NCBI GenBank assembly: GCA_965204165.1
Contig: OZ241969.1
Coordinates: forward strand, 3,968,001 to 4,032,000
Reading direction: 5' to 3'
Origin: VYFG01 sp965204165
GTDB lineage: Bacteria; Pseudomonadota; Gammaproteobacteria; Arenicellales; Poriferihabitantaceae
Length of the DNA: 64,000 nt
The notes beneath the pieces were generated by a model. That model searched no databases and had not been told where the DNA came from. It saw only the letters and a program-made list of their open reading frames with translations. The translations under genes and the position numbers were made by a program. This document shows, in pieces, positions 17,054 through 26,692 of this stretch. Numbering within the stretch: position 1 is the first letter of the stretch; each line of letters opens with the position of its first letter.

Positions 17054-19456
17054 TCAAGAACTGTCCAAAGGTTCGACCGAATACCCGAGGCTCCGGTAAC
17101 CCAGAACACGCTTTTCGCTCATGCGCCGAAGCAGGGGGATGGCGTCATCAACATAGTCGTAGACCAGCACTTCACGCTTTTCCGGATGCAGTCGGTGCAG
17201 GCGGCCCACATACTGCGCCAGCGTCCCCTTCCAGGATATCGGCATTGCAAGAAAGAGCGTGTCCAGGCGGGCATCGTCGAATCCCTCGCCGATATAGCGG
17301 CCGGTTGCGACCAGAACCCGTTCCTCGGTCTCGGGAATCGAAGCGATACGCTCCATGATCTCGCGGCCCTGACGCACGCCCATTCCACCAGTGAGCAGCA
17401 GTACATTGCGGGTAAAAGGACCGAGCCTTTCGGCGAACTGCCTTGCGTGACTCTTGCGCTCGGTAAGGACAATCGGCGACCGCCCCGATTCCAGGGCAGA
17501 CATCACGTCATCGAAGATCTGGTCGTTGCGTTCCCTGTCTTCGGCCAGTTCGGCATAAATCCGCTGAATTTGCGGGGGTTCGTTGTCAGACTCAATCTGT
17601 ATCCTGAACGAAGTCTTCCGCAGGACTGCACGGTGTGTGAACGGACGCCTGCGGGCCTGGGATCTTGCCTCGGCCCGAAACCGCACCGGTCCGCACTGCA
17701 TGAAGACGATCGGATGGTGCCCGTCCTTGCGTGTGACGGTGGCGGAAAGACCAAGGACGTATCTGGCCTTTGACCTGCGCGCGACCGCTTCGAAGCTGAC
17801 GGCGGAAACATGATGGCATTCGTCCACAACGACATGACCGTAATCGGCGACAATGTCGTCGACCACACCCTTGTGAACAAGGCTCTGGATCATGCCGACA
17901 TCGACAATGCCGGAAGGTTTTCTTCTGCCGCCCCCGATCCGCCCGACTGAGGATGAAGGAAGCCCGAGGAAAGACTCCAGCCTGGAAATCCACTGATCCA
18001 GGAGCTGACGGCGGTGCACAAGCACAAGGGTATTGGTACTGCGGGCTGCGATGACGGATGCGGCAACCACCGTCTTGCCGAACCCGGTCGCTGCCGAAAG
18101 CACTCCGGTTTCGTGGCCGAGAAGGGCATTGGCCGCCGCCTTCTGGTCCGCGGTCAACTCTCCCTGGAAGACCGCCTCCACCGAGCGACCTTGATTGCGT
18201 TCATCCCGCAAGTGCATGTGAATGCCAACCTCTTCGAACAGCTGCTCCATGGCATCCTGGCAACCACGCGGCAAGGCGATGTGATGGGACAGCAGTTCGG
18301 CGCAGGAAATGATACGCGGAATGCCGGATACGGAACGCCTCATCGCCTGTGCCCTGTAGAAGGACGGATTCTGGAATGCCGCCAGGCGAATGATCCTGTT
18401 TACCAGGCCGGGCGGGAGGCCGGCACGCGGGATATAGATCTGGTCGCCCGATATTGCCTCGATTCTTTCCGGAAGGGACCCACTGATTTCCGGAAGCGAT
18501 CGGCTCCGGGATGGCGGCGCTGTCCAGGGTGTCTCGTCCTCGTCATCCACCGGCAGGCGCAGCCCTATCACACGGCCCTGCCGTTCCGCTTCCTGGACGA
18601 TACGGGTCACTTTCGCCAGCGAAAGACGGCAGATCGATGACAGAAATGCCCACTGGTCCTTATAGGGTTCGAGATTCCCGTCAAGGAACACGCTGTTGCC
18701 TTCCCGTCGGGGACCATGTTGCAAAGGCAGGGCAATCAGGTTTCCGAACCCCCCGGATGGCATCACGTCCTGGCTTGGAAACAGGCGGTCGTAGGATCCG
18801 AAGCCCATGCCCGGATAGGAATCCATGGCCTCGGTCAACAAGTTGCTTCCAAGCTTGCGCGCAAGGATGGCCGGGACCGGTTCGGAGAAGAAGATCCAGA
18901 CATGCCCTCCGTTGCCGGAACGGGAACGCTCAAGCGCCGCCGGAACCTGCTTATCCCTGCAGACATCCAAGAAAGCGCCCGCATCGTCCTGCCATGTCTC
19001 CTTGTCGAAATCCACGGCAAGGAAATGGCAGGTATCGTCGGGCATCAGCGGGTAGATGCCCATCGTATGGTGTCCGCGCAGATGTCTGTCGACGGATTCG
19101 ATGGTGACCGGAATGAAAGCCTGGTTCGGACAGTCGCTGCATCTGATCCTGGGCTTGTCGCAAAGACCCGGTTTCCACTCGTTGTTGCATGCAGGTGCGT
19201 AACCGTTCCTGCCGTTCCGGGTATTCTCCCACCGCTTCGGGAAGACATCCTCCCGGCCTGAAAACAGGGATCGGAACAAGGCTACCTTGTCGCTTGCAGC
19301 TGAGTTGGCCGTGACCGGCGATGCGATGGTTTCAATTCCGGCAGCAGAGGATTCGTTCGCCTCAAGTTCGGCAAGCCGCGATCGCAATCTGGACTGTTCG
19401 GCTTCAAGCTGCCGGAGTCGCTTTCGAATCAGGTCGATTTCTTCCCTTGGACACAT
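17054..19456 (-). CDS. TOTE-type archaeo-eukaryotic primase fused to SF2 helicase
   Basis: The protein has 800 residues. An N-terminal coiled coil (6-33) precedes an AEP primase-like domain of the TOTE conflict-system type: FRSLFSGREDVFPKRWEN at 61-78, a CxxC at 106-109, the catalytic-type AVDFD at 147-151, and RSRSGNGGHVWIFF at 177-190. The second half is a superfamily 2 helicase with AATGFGKT at 455-462, DECHH at 545-549, an LSATVTRKDG motif, and a YVGRLHRLHPEKR motif VI. Such fusions are found in predicted anti-invader systems. The exact mechanism is unknown. It is transcribed in the same direction as the CRISPR operon, 147 bp upstream of csb1. Confidence 0.88.
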   Translation of the reverse strand: MCPREEIDLIRKRLRQLEAEQSRLRSRLAELEANESSAAGIETIASPVTANSAASDKVALFRSLFSGREDVFPKRWENTRNGRNGYAPACNNEWKPGLCDKPRIRCSDCPNQAFIPVTIESVDRHLRGHHTMGIYPLMPDDTCHFLAVDFDKETWQDDAGAFLDVCRDKQVPAALERSRSGNGGHVWIFFSEPVPAILARKLGSNLLTEAMDSYPGMGFGSYDRLFPSQDVMPSGGFGNLIALPLQHGPRREGNSVFLDGNLEPYKDQWAFLSSICRLSLAKVTRIVQEAERQGRVIGLRLPVDDEDETPWTAPPSRSRSLPEISGSLPERIEAISGDQIYIPRAGLPPGLVNRIIRLAAFQNPSFYRAQAMRRSVSGIPRIISCAELLSHHIALPRGCQDAMEQLFEEVGIHMHLRDERNQGRSVEAVFQGELTADQKAAANALLGHETGVLSAATGFGKTVVAASVIAARSTNTLVLVHRRQLLDQWISRLESFLGLPSSSVGRIGGGRRKPSGIVDVGMIQSLVHKGVVDDIVADYGHVVVDECHHVSAVSFEAVARRSKARYVLGLSATVTRKDGHHPIVFMQCGPVRFRAEARSQARRRPFTHRAVLRKTSFRIQIESDNEPPQIQRIYAELAEDRERNDQIFDDVMSALESGRSPIVLTERKSHARQFAERLGPFTRNVLLLTGGMGVRQGREIMERIASIPETEERVLVATGRYIGEGFDDARLDTLFLAMPISWKGTLAQYVGRLHRLHPEKREVLVYDYVDDAIPLLRRMSEKRVLGYRSLGYSVEPLDSS

Positions 19457-19711
19457 GCCGTAAGGGGCAGCCGTGGAAAATTCCTATCCATGAAATACCT
19501 GAAGGATGTTATGGCCTGACCGGATCAACCGAACAGAGTTGGTATGGTTCGTGCAGAAGGCTTTCGGAACCTATGTGACAGTTTTCACCCATCACAGGAC
19601 AATTTGATAATCCATCTGACGACTTATTGAGTTCACCAACCTGCTACTGGTTTCCGAATATACCCTTCCAGGAGTCGACCCAAGTGGTTAGTGAGCAACA
19701 TGCTGTAGGTT

Positions 19712-21013
19712 TCATACAAATCTATGAATTGTCAGACCACGAACAACATCAACACCGATCCAGTTATCAGTTGCATTTATTCTTATTGAATCCGCATCCC
19801 TTTCATCATGAACAATGAAAATAGCCTGCAATGGAACACTGGTGTTGTTTGTAATTTTATTAAATATATGTCCTTGCCCACTGGTAGTAAATCTTCGAAA
19901 GAAATCTGAGTCGAAAGCAACGAACCATGGAAGATTTCGTGAATCTGCACGTAAGTACTTCAGTAGAATATCAATGATAGCGAGAGCCTGCTCTGTAGTG
20001 CTTAAATGCGAAAAAGGTAAATAAAAATCCCGCCCATCGGGTACGCGAAATTTTACCGTTCGGACTCCGGTTCGCTTCAGTCGAAATCCAAAAGTTGAAG
20101 TCAAGAATATCTCTTCATCAAGCATATCCCAAATGATCTGTTGGTCAACTTTCAGTTGCTCCGACAAAGAAGAAATTGCGTTACGTAAATTCCTCTTGAA
20201 ATTCAAATGGGTCTCAAAGAAGTGATCGTTCAAATTAATAACATTGAAAAATGAAAGTGGCCACGTTGGGGCTATATTCCCATCAATTTCGATGCGCAGC
20301 CGTTGTGCAGGAGGAAGGTTACTTGCCCTTCGTACAGGAAGTTCTTGTTGACTCAGTTGTACAGTTGTTGCTGTGTGGTTATGTGACACTACGGCTTCTA
20401 TCATTGCATCGCCCACTGAACCACGGCAAAATTTGAAACGATCAGAGAAGTGATTGTAATTTTTCTGCCCCGAGAAGGCCGCTATCGCTTCGCAAATTGT
20501 GGACTTTCCCGCAACGCTGGAACCATATACAACGTTATATCTCCCGAGCTTAATGTCGATACGTCCATTAAATATTCCAACATCCTGTATACTTACTCGA
20601 CTGATCCCGTCACCAAGATAGTTTTCTGAATTAGCAACGCGTGATTCTACCCATTCCTCGTGTTGTTTTTTCCAGCGTTTTATGTCTTCAGGTCCATATT
20701 TATCCGGAGAATCGTCGATCAGTTTCCCATGGTTCTGGCAAACCCACACCCCATTCTCTTCGCCCGATCTCTCTTCAGGAGTTAAATTAGCATCATAACG
20801 AGGGCCGCCAGCTGCAGCAGCTGTGATATGAGCAGCAATCCCTACCTGAGTCACGCCCGACACGCGACCATTGGAAGGGCCAATTGTAAGCTGGCGGCAA
20901 TTGGGAAAGGCGCACATATACCCAGCTCTTTTGGCAATTCTCTCCTTGGTGCCTAACGAAAATTCGTCGCGGTTTCTAGCCCCTGTGTATCGGTCAGATT
21001 TTCCCGATGCCAT
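19712..21013 (-). CDS. HNH nuclease fused to ABC/AAA-type ATPase, probable defence protein
   Basis: The protein has 433 residues. Residues 25-110 form an HNH-type nuclease with C34 and C39 (GYMCAFPNCRQL), an AAHI motif with H62, and NGVWVCQNHGKLID at 87-100 (C92, H95). Residues 140-433 form an SMC/ABC-like ATPase without a long coiled coil: Walker A YGSSVAGKST at 163-172, a degenerate signature LSTTEQ at 337-342, and FVAFDSD at 364-370, where the usual Walker B Glu is Ser. The parts recall the PtuA ATPase and PtuB HNH of Septu joined in one chain, nuclease first. The gene is AT-richer than its neighbours. I do not know a named system with this exact architecture. Confidence 0.75.
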   Translation of the reverse strand: MASGKSDRYTGARNRDEFSLGTKERIAKRAGYMCAFPNCRQLTIGPSNGRVSGVTQVGIAAHITAAAAGGPRYDANLTPEERSGEENGVWVCQNHGKLIDDSPDKYGPEDIKRWKKQHEEWVESRVANSENYLGDGISRVSIQDVGIFNGRIDIKLGRYNVVYGSSVAGKSTICEAIAAFSGQKNYNHFSDRFKFCRGSVGDAMIEAVVSHNHTATTVQLSQQELPVRRASNLPPAQRLRIEIDGNIAPTWPLSFFNVINLNDHFFETHLNFKRNLRNAISSLSEQLKVDQQIIWDMLDEEIFLTSTFGFRLKRTGVRTVKFRVPDGRDFYLPFSHLSTTEQALAIIDILLKYLRADSRNLPWFVAFDSDFFRRFTTSGQGHIFNKITNNTSVPLQAIFIVHDERDADSIRINATDNWIGVDVVRGLTIHRFV

Positions 21014-21195
21014 TTATCTATACTCTGTTAATGTAGAATGCTGGAACAGTTTGTCCAGCGACCATTGCTTCTTACATAGTTCTTTCAGGACAACCTCAAC
21101 ATCAACCCGGTGCACTGTTAATTACGCGCTCAAGTTCATCTAGAGTGCTCAGCTTGAGTTACGTCCATTTATGAAATCGCATAGGGTGGCTTGAT

Positions 21196-23991
21196 TTATC
21201 GGGCATGCGATTTTTTCCGTTGCCGACTTTTTCTGTTTTCCTTCTTGAAAGCGAGGGGAGATTGCATCCCCTCATACAGGGTGAATAGGTGCTCTATGCG
21301 CTCCCGTTCGGAGGAGAATCCGCCATGCCGATACAGACAGTCCACAGCGTAGTCTACTGCCAAGTGCGCCCGCCGCAAGTCCGGTGGTATCAGGTCATGG
21401 TCGTAGAGATTGGCAAGAGTCGATCCCGGATGCATGACACGAGCATCCAGAATCTTCTGTGCCAATGGCTCAAGCCTGGACAGGTCAGCATTCTTAGGTG
21501 GCATCGGAAAGGTGTTGTAGACAAGGCCGATTGAATAGCGGTAATCACTCTTCAGTCGCCCACCTATATGGCGTAACCATGCCATGTGCATTGCAGAGGT
21601 CAATAACGCAAAATCAGTCAGCGAAGCGTTGTTCAGAATACGAACGAGGTTACTTGGAATCGTCGGGGGCTCCAGCCAGCCGATGGGCGCGTACTCTCGA
21701 CGCTCTGAACTGACTTCGGGGATCACTAGAAATGGCGCAGTGGGGATTACGTTGACGTGGTAGAGTGTCGGTGTCTCCGCGAGCTTTCGTGTCGAGGTGC
21801 TCTTGCTGGCCTGCCTGTAGGCACGCACAGCAGACATCCTTTTCCTCACATGGGGCAGCTTGGCCAACTTGTCGGGCTGCGCATCGTGCAGCGCCAGTAT
21901 CCATCGCATACCGCCCTGCAGATATTCACGCGCCCCGATGAACGGGCGTAGAAATGGTTCGGCGTCCGGTTCCGCTTCCAGAAAGACGGCGCGCTCTTCC
22001 TCATCGAAAATGTAGTGGCCTCCGTCGATTGGTTTCGAGCCGATAATCAACCGTCCCATGCCGTTGATTGGTGCGCCTTCTTCCCTGACCACCAAGTGAG
22101 GGTCGGAAAGTCCGCTCGCATCGAACAGATAAGGTGAGAGTGCGGTATGTGAACTTTCCTCCGGCTCCCCGTTGATATCTGGATAGCTGAAAATACGTTT
22201 TTCCTTCCGCGCATCTTCTCGCCGGTCCAGCCCGAGAATCACCACATGCACGTGCGCCTTGCCGCGTGCATCGGATCCCCACGCAAAGGTCCGGTGCGCG
22301 AAGGCGATCTCCAGATTGCATCGCCCGAACAGGATCGGCCACAACTGGGCAACCTGTTCCCCCTGCGTGATCGAATTGGTCGCAACAAAACCGATCCGGG
22401 CATTGCTGTCCTGCACATACTTCCCCGCCTTGATGAACCAAGCGGTGACATAATCGAGAGTGCCGCCGCTCTTTCCGAGCGCCGCGATCCGGCGCACCTG
22501 CGCCCGCTGCTCCTCTGTCTGGAACTTCGCGCCAACAAAGGGCGGGTTGCCGAACACGAAGGAACATTCCTCCGGCGGCAACAGGTTCTCCCAGTCGATT
22601 TCCAGTGCATCCCCGTGAACGATGTTCGGTGACTTCTCAAGCGGAATCCGCACGTAGATCTGGCCGAACTCCCGGCTCAGCCGGTTGTTCATGATGTGAT
22701 CCATCATCCACAGCGCCGTCTCGGCAATCCGGGCCGGAAATTCGCCGATTTCGATCCCGTGAAACTGATCCACGTCGATCACCGAAAGCTCGCCCGCAGC
22801 CAGGTCGATATTCCCACCCGGGTGTATTTCCTTGAGAGCCTCGATTTCGAGAATGCGCAATTCCCGATACGCAATGATCAGGAAGTTGCCGCACCCGCAG
22901 GCCGGATCGAAGAAGGTCAAACCGCCGAGCTTCGATTGGAACTGCTGGAGCGCCGCAAGACGCCCCCGGCCACGACGTGACTTTATCCGTTCGAATTCCA
23001 CACGAAGGTCATCCATGAACAGGGGCTCGATCACCTTGAGGATATTCTTTTCGGTAGTGTAGTGCGCTCCCTGGGCACGGCGTTCGGCCGGGTCCATCAC
23101 CGACTGGAACAGCGCACCGAATATTGCGGGCGAAATGCTCGACCAGTCGAAGCGACAGGCGTCCAGAAGCTTCTCGCGCATCCCTGCGTCGAAAGCCGGG
23201 ATACGCAAAGGCCCATCGAAAAGATCGCCGTTGATGTAGGGGAACCGTGCCAGGTCCTCGTCACGCGTTGCCAGCCGCTCCGCCTCCGGGGTGTTCAGCA
23301 CCTGGAACAGTTCCATCAGTTGCGCACCCAAAGACGATCCGTCCTCGCCCGTGCGGGTCTCGATCCAGTCCAGGAAAATGTCCCTCGGCTCGAATACCCC
23401 GGTATCGTCCGCGAACAGGCAGAACACGATCCGGACAAGGAAGCGCTCGAGGTCGTGGCCCCGGTAACCTGCCTCCGCGAGGGCGTCGTGCAGGCGTCCG
23501 ACCAGTTCCGCAGCCTCGATGTTCGCCGGGTCCTGATCGCGAAACACCCGGCGCTCCAGGCCGAGTATGAAACCGAACGCCTGAACATTCTCGGGCAGGT
23601 CCGAAAGCGGGAAGGATATGGATTCCCTCCCAGCCAGGTCATGGAGTTCGAAATTTTGGAAATCGCTGACCAGGATGTAGCGCGGGCGTTCGCGTTCGGG
23701 CAGGGCATCAAAATATTCCCCGGCCTGCTCGTAGGCTTTGTTCAGATCCCGTCCGGCGCTCTTCTGCTCGACGATGAGAACGCCAGGCCAGAACAGGTCG
23801 ATGAACCCCGATCGGTTGTCCAGCTTCGCAACATGCTGCTCGTAGCGGGCCACGGACTGGCGCCGGACGCCGAAGATGTCGAAAAAGTCGTTGTAGAAAC
23901 TCTGCGTCTCGCCCTTCTCGTAGGACGCCTCTCGCCACTCTTCGGCAAAGACAGCAGCGCGGGCGCGGATCTCGTTCCACGAAAGACGCAT
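21196..23991 (-). CDS. MmeI-like single-chain restriction-modification enzyme
   Basis: The protein has 931 residues. An N-terminal nuclease-like domain shows SFYNDFFDIFG (31-41) and a PD-(D/E)xK pattern with D65 and E75-Q-K77 in FIDLFWPGVLIVEQKSAG. A helical spacer follows, then a gamma-type N6-adenine methyltransferase with motif I DPACGCGNF at 362-370 and motif IV GNPPF at 481-485. The C-terminal third should be the target-recognition domain. This is the MmeI/type IIL plan, in which one protein both methylates and cuts. The methyltransferase family also supplies DISARM systems, but no drmA/B/C gene is present here. It starts 3 bp after the Mrr-like gene's stop, so the two form an operon. 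Confidence 0.85.
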   Translation of the reverse strand: MRLSWNEIRARAAVFAEEWREASYEKGETQSFYNDFFDIFGVRRQSVARYEQHVAKLDNRSGFIDLFWPGVLIVEQKSAGRDLNKAYEQAGEYFDALPERERPRYILVSDFQNFELHDLAGRESISFPLSDLPENVQAFGFILGLERRVFRDQDPANIEAAELVGRLHDALAEAGYRGHDLERFLVRIVFCLFADDTGVFEPRDIFLDWIETRTGEDGSSLGAQLMELFQVLNTPEAERLATRDEDLARFPYINGDLFDGPLRIPAFDAGMREKLLDACRFDWSSISPAIFGALFQSVMDPAERRAQGAHYTTEKNILKVIEPLFMDDLRVEFERIKSRRGRGRLAALQQFQSKLGGLTFFDPACGCGNFLIIAYRELRILEIEALKEIHPGGNIDLAAGELSVIDVDQFHGIEIGEFPARIAETALWMMDHIMNNRLSREFGQIYVRIPLEKSPNIVHGDALEIDWENLLPPEECSFVFGNPPFVGAKFQTEEQRAQVRRIAALGKSGGTLDYVTAWFIKAGKYVQDSNARIGFVATNSITQGEQVAQLWPILFGRCNLEIAFAHRTFAWGSDARGKAHVHVVILGLDRREDARKEKRIFSYPDINGEPEESSHTALSPYLFDASGLSDPHLVVREEGAPINGMGRLIIGSKPIDGGHYIFDEEERAVFLEAEPDAEPFLRPFIGAREYLQGGMRWILALHDAQPDKLAKLPHVRKRMSAVRAYRQASKSTSTRKLAETPTLYHVNVIPTAPFLVIPEVSSERREYAPIGWLEPPTIPSNLVRILNNASLTDFALLTSAMHMAWLRHIGGRLKSDYRYSIGLVYNTFPMPPKNADLSRLEPLAQKILDARVMHPGSTLANLYDHDLIPPDLRRAHLAVDYAVDCLYRHGGFSSERERIEHLFTLYEGMQSPLAFKKENRKSRQRKKSHAR

Positions 23992-23994
23992 GGA

Positions 23995-24924
23995 CTACAG
24001 CGTTTCCTGGTCGAACCAGTCCTCGTCGATCCGCTTGACCTCGTAGGTGAGTCTCGTACGCACACCGATTCCATGCTTGACCATCAGCTGGGCCAGTTTC
24101 TCTCCGTCGATCAGGATGATCCGCTTGGGGCTGCGGCCGACATACTCCACTGCCGACTTCGTGAATGCGGATGTGGTGACGAACACACCCTTGGTCGTGC
24201 CTGCAGCATCAATCGCGCCGGCGAAGTTGCGTAGCTCGGCTTCGCCCACCGTGTTGCCGTCGGCGTACTTCTTCGCCTGCACGTAGACCTCGTCCAGGCC
24301 GAGCGCATCCTCACGAATCGTGCCGTCGATTCCACCATCTCCCGAACCGCCCGTCACGCGCCCATTCTCGGGATCTCCTCCACCGTAGCCCATCCGGATC
24401 AACAGGCCGACGACCACCCGCTCAAGAAATGAAGGTCCGGCATTCCGTACCCGGTCCAGCACGTCGACTTTCAGGGCATTGTTCAGTTCATCAGTGACGC
24501 GCGATAACGTCTCCTCCGGTGTTTCGATGACGGCATCCCGTTTCTTGTCCACCTCGACTGTACTGGATGATGGGGATTTGCTCCGCTGCCTCCATTGAAC
24601 GAAATCGGGGTATTCCTCAAGCAGCTTGTTATCGATGCGTGGGGGCGACCGAGAAAGCAGGTCCTTACCTTCCTCGGTCAACCGATACACGTCTCGCCGG
24701 GTCCGCTCCAGCAGTCCGGCATGCATTATGTAACTCATGGCCCAATTCACGCGATTGGCCAAAATAGACTGAGCACCGCTGGGAACCATTTCCCGTAAAT
24801 CATCGTCCGTCAGTGATTCGGAAATTGCAACCCGCTCGCGGACTTCGGCACGCGTCAATTCTTCGTCAGTGGCAAACGCCTTCAGGCAAGGAAGCATCAG
24901 TGACTGGTAATCAGGTACGGGCAT
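23995..24924 (-). CDS. Mrr-type restriction endonuclease
   Basis: The protein has 309 residues. The N-terminal winged-helix Mrr domain runs from about 5 to 105 (MVPSGAQSILANRVNWAMSY, LLERTRRDVYRLTEEGKDLL). The C-terminal catalytic domain carries the PD-(D/E)xK variant in GDGGIDG and EVYVQAKKY, followed by FVTTSAFTKSAVEYV. Mrr proteins cleave methylated DNA. Here the gene leads a two-gene operon with the MmeI-like enzyme, so it could act on foreign methylated DNA, complement the host modification, or be an accessory nuclease. It is the outermost complete gene of the defence island on this side. Confidence 0.88.
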   Translation of the reverse strand: MPVPDYQSLMLPCLKAFATDEELTRAEVRERVAISESLTDDDLREMVPSGAQSILANRVNWAMSYIMHAGLLERTRRDVYRLTEEGKDLLSRSPPRIDNKLLEEYPDFVQWRQRSKSPSSSTVEVDKKRDAVIETPEETLSRVTDELNNALKVDVLDRVRNAGPSFLERVVVGLLIRMGYGGGDPENGRVTGGSGDGGIDGTIREDALGLDEVYVQAKKYADGNTVGEAELRNFAGAIDAAGTTKGVFVTTSAFTKSAVEYVGRSPKRIILIDGEKLAQLMVKHGIGVRTRLTYEVKRIDEDWFDQETL

Positions 24925-25180
24925 CTGCTGTTTCGTGAGGCGACACCTGTCTCATGCCGCTCAAGTCTGAATGTATTTTGCCGGGAATTATCCCCGTATC
25001 TTCTTCAGAGTGGAAGCGCTGCGGTCATCGACAACTCTCGATTCCTATTTTCATGGCTCCACCGCCGAATGCGTACGACAATAGTGCGCCAAAATGCCCG
25101 GAACTTTACCCTGTGTCGCTTCCGTTATGCTTACGGTAAAATATTAACCTATTGTATTTAATGTATTTTATTCAGATTAA
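24925..25180. other. AT-rich junction at the right edge of the defence island
   Basis: This intergenic stretch, strongly AT-rich at about 25137-25190, lies between the Mrr-like gene and a truncated hydrolase. It is probably the breakpoint where the island joined the older chromosome. No repeat or attachment site was recognised. Confidence 0.4.
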
Positions 25181-25555
25181 CTTATTTCCACCCGTTCCAT
25201 CGTCCAGGCGAAGACCGCGTACGAGGCTGGCACGCTGCGCGACGGCCTGGCGAAATATCACGGCGGCAATGCGGACTGCGCGTTCCGGGGCTGGAACGAT
25301 GCCTGGCTGGACCCGGAATTCCTGCACTGGGATCTCACCGGATTCCTGCCGAATATCCGGGTGCCGGTGCTGTTCATCCAGGGGAAGGAAGATCAATACG
25401 GCACCTTACGCCAGCTCGATGCGCTGAAACGGCACCTGCCGTCTTCACCGGATACCCGTGTCATTGGCCAGGCCCGCCATTCCCCCCATCTCGACCGGCC
25501 CGGTGAGACTCTGGACAGCATAGACCGCTTCCTAAAGAAACACCGGGTCATGTGA
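25181..25555 (+). pseudogene. 5'-truncated alpha/beta-hydrolase remnant
   Basis: The frame is open from 25181, after a TAA at 25178, to the TGA at 25553-25555 and encodes about 124 residues of an alpha/beta-hydrolase C-terminus. It covers a cap-like segment (AKTAYEAGTLRDGLAKYHGG), then VPVLFIQGKEDQYGTL with the usual acidic residue, and the histidine-loop region ARHSPHLDRP. There is no start codon near the beginning and the nucleophile-elbow half is missing. I read it as a chromosomal gene cut by the rearrangement that delivered the defence island. Confidence 0.7.
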
Positions 25556-25717
25556 TGGACGGCCCGAATCGCCGGGCCGCGGTGTGATGCGCCGGAAGCT
25601 GCCGGTGATGACCCCCGGGATCAGGATTTCGGTCCTGCAGGACCGGGATGACCGGCCCGGATACTTGCCGGATACCGCTGCCATCGAACCTGCTCCCGGG
25701 CCGTATGCCGCGCCGCC

Positions 25718-26647
25718 TTACTTCCCGTCATCTTCTCCCCTCACGTTGCCGCCCTCCCTGTCTTCATCCACGCCGTCATCCACCTCCTCCCGTCCCTCCC
25801 GGTTCACCATCACCGTCCCCTCGATCCAACGGTCATCGTAATCCACCTCCGGATACGCCTCCCGCCGGAGATTCCTCCTGTAACTGTCCGGGCTCCCAAG
25901 CAGCAGCCCAAACCGGGACGCACGCACCGCCGCCTCGAACTTCGTCCGACAACCCAGCCTCTCCCTCGCAACATTCAGGTACTGGTTCACCGTGTTCTTC
26001 GTCAGACCCAGAATATGGCCGATCACCTTCGCCGGATAACCCTCCCGGGTCCAGTACAGGACCTCCCGCTCGTGCTTCCTCAGCAGCTCGGGTTTCCGCA
26101 GGTCCCATGCATCCTCCACCCGCCGCGCCTTCGCAACCGCACGGTCCAGCATGTATTCGTGCAGGTCGAAGGCGACAGCGTACAGCCGGGCGTATTCCCC
26201 CTCCGTCCTCTTCTTCAGCCACACCAGGTTCCGGTGGGCCAGGATGAACACCCCGAAGGATCCCGTGGGTCCATGCACCGGGATCGCAAGGCCGTAGCGG
26301 ATGCCGTATTCCCCGGCATCCTTGATGATCTGGCGCTGCAGGGGGCTGTAGGGCTTCAGGAACAGGCCCGGCCCCCAGTAGAAGGGCTCGTTGGTCCCCC
26401 GGGCCTCGTGGATGATCGGGTCGGGGAGGTAGCTTGCACTCCTGATATAGGATTCGATCCATGCCCGGGGATAGCTGGTGAAGGCCTCGGGGGGCCGGAG
26501 GATGGGGGACCGGTCGTGGGAGAGCCGGATGAGGAAGCAGGCGAAGTGGTCCACCTGGAGGTCCTGGATCAGGTGGTGGAGTCCCGCGTGGACCTCCTTG
26601 CGGGTACAGGTGAAGTGGAAATAGTACTGGCAGTGCCAGGAGTACAT
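25718..26647 (-). CDS. LuxR-family quorum-sensing type regulator (LuxR solo)
   Basis: An autoinducer-binding domain shows a YPRAWIESYIRSASYLPDP-type signature and PFYWGPG near residues 58-90, followed by GLAIPVHGPTGSFGVFIL. The C-terminal HTH is LRKHEREVLYWTREGYPAKV and LTKNTVNQYLNVARERL. ATG 26647 is chosen because GGGAGGAACTG directly precedes it; an upstream in-frame ATG at 26704 would lie within a pair of direct repeats. An Asp/Glu/Arg-rich tail of about 35 residues after the HTH is unusual. No luxI gene lies nearby, so it is a solo. Its target is unknown, but the adjacent lipoprotein genes are candidates. Confidence 0.85.
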   Translation of the reverse strand: MYSWHCQYYFHFTCTRKEVHAGLHHLIQDLQVDHFACFLIRLSHDRSPILRPPEAFTSYPRAWIESYIRSASYLPDPIIHEARGTNEPFYWGPGLFLKPYSPLQRQIIKDAGEYGIRYGLAIPVHGPTGSFGVFILAHRNLVWLKKRTEGEYARLYAVAFDLHEYMLDRAVAKARRVEDAWDLRKPELLRKHEREVLYWTREGYPAKVIGHILGLTKNTVNQYLNVARERLGCRTKFEAAVRASRFGLLLGSPDSYRRNLRREAYPEVDYDDRWIEGTVMVNREGREEVDDGVDEDREGGNVRGEDDGK

Positions 26648-26692
26648 CAGTTCCTCCCGGCGGGATTTTCTTCTCATAGAATGGGTCCTGGG

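Noticed and set aside
21196..23991. DISARM system based on the methyltransferase family
   Set aside because: No drmA, drmB or drmC gene is in the window; the protein has its own nuclease motif and fits the MmeI plan better.
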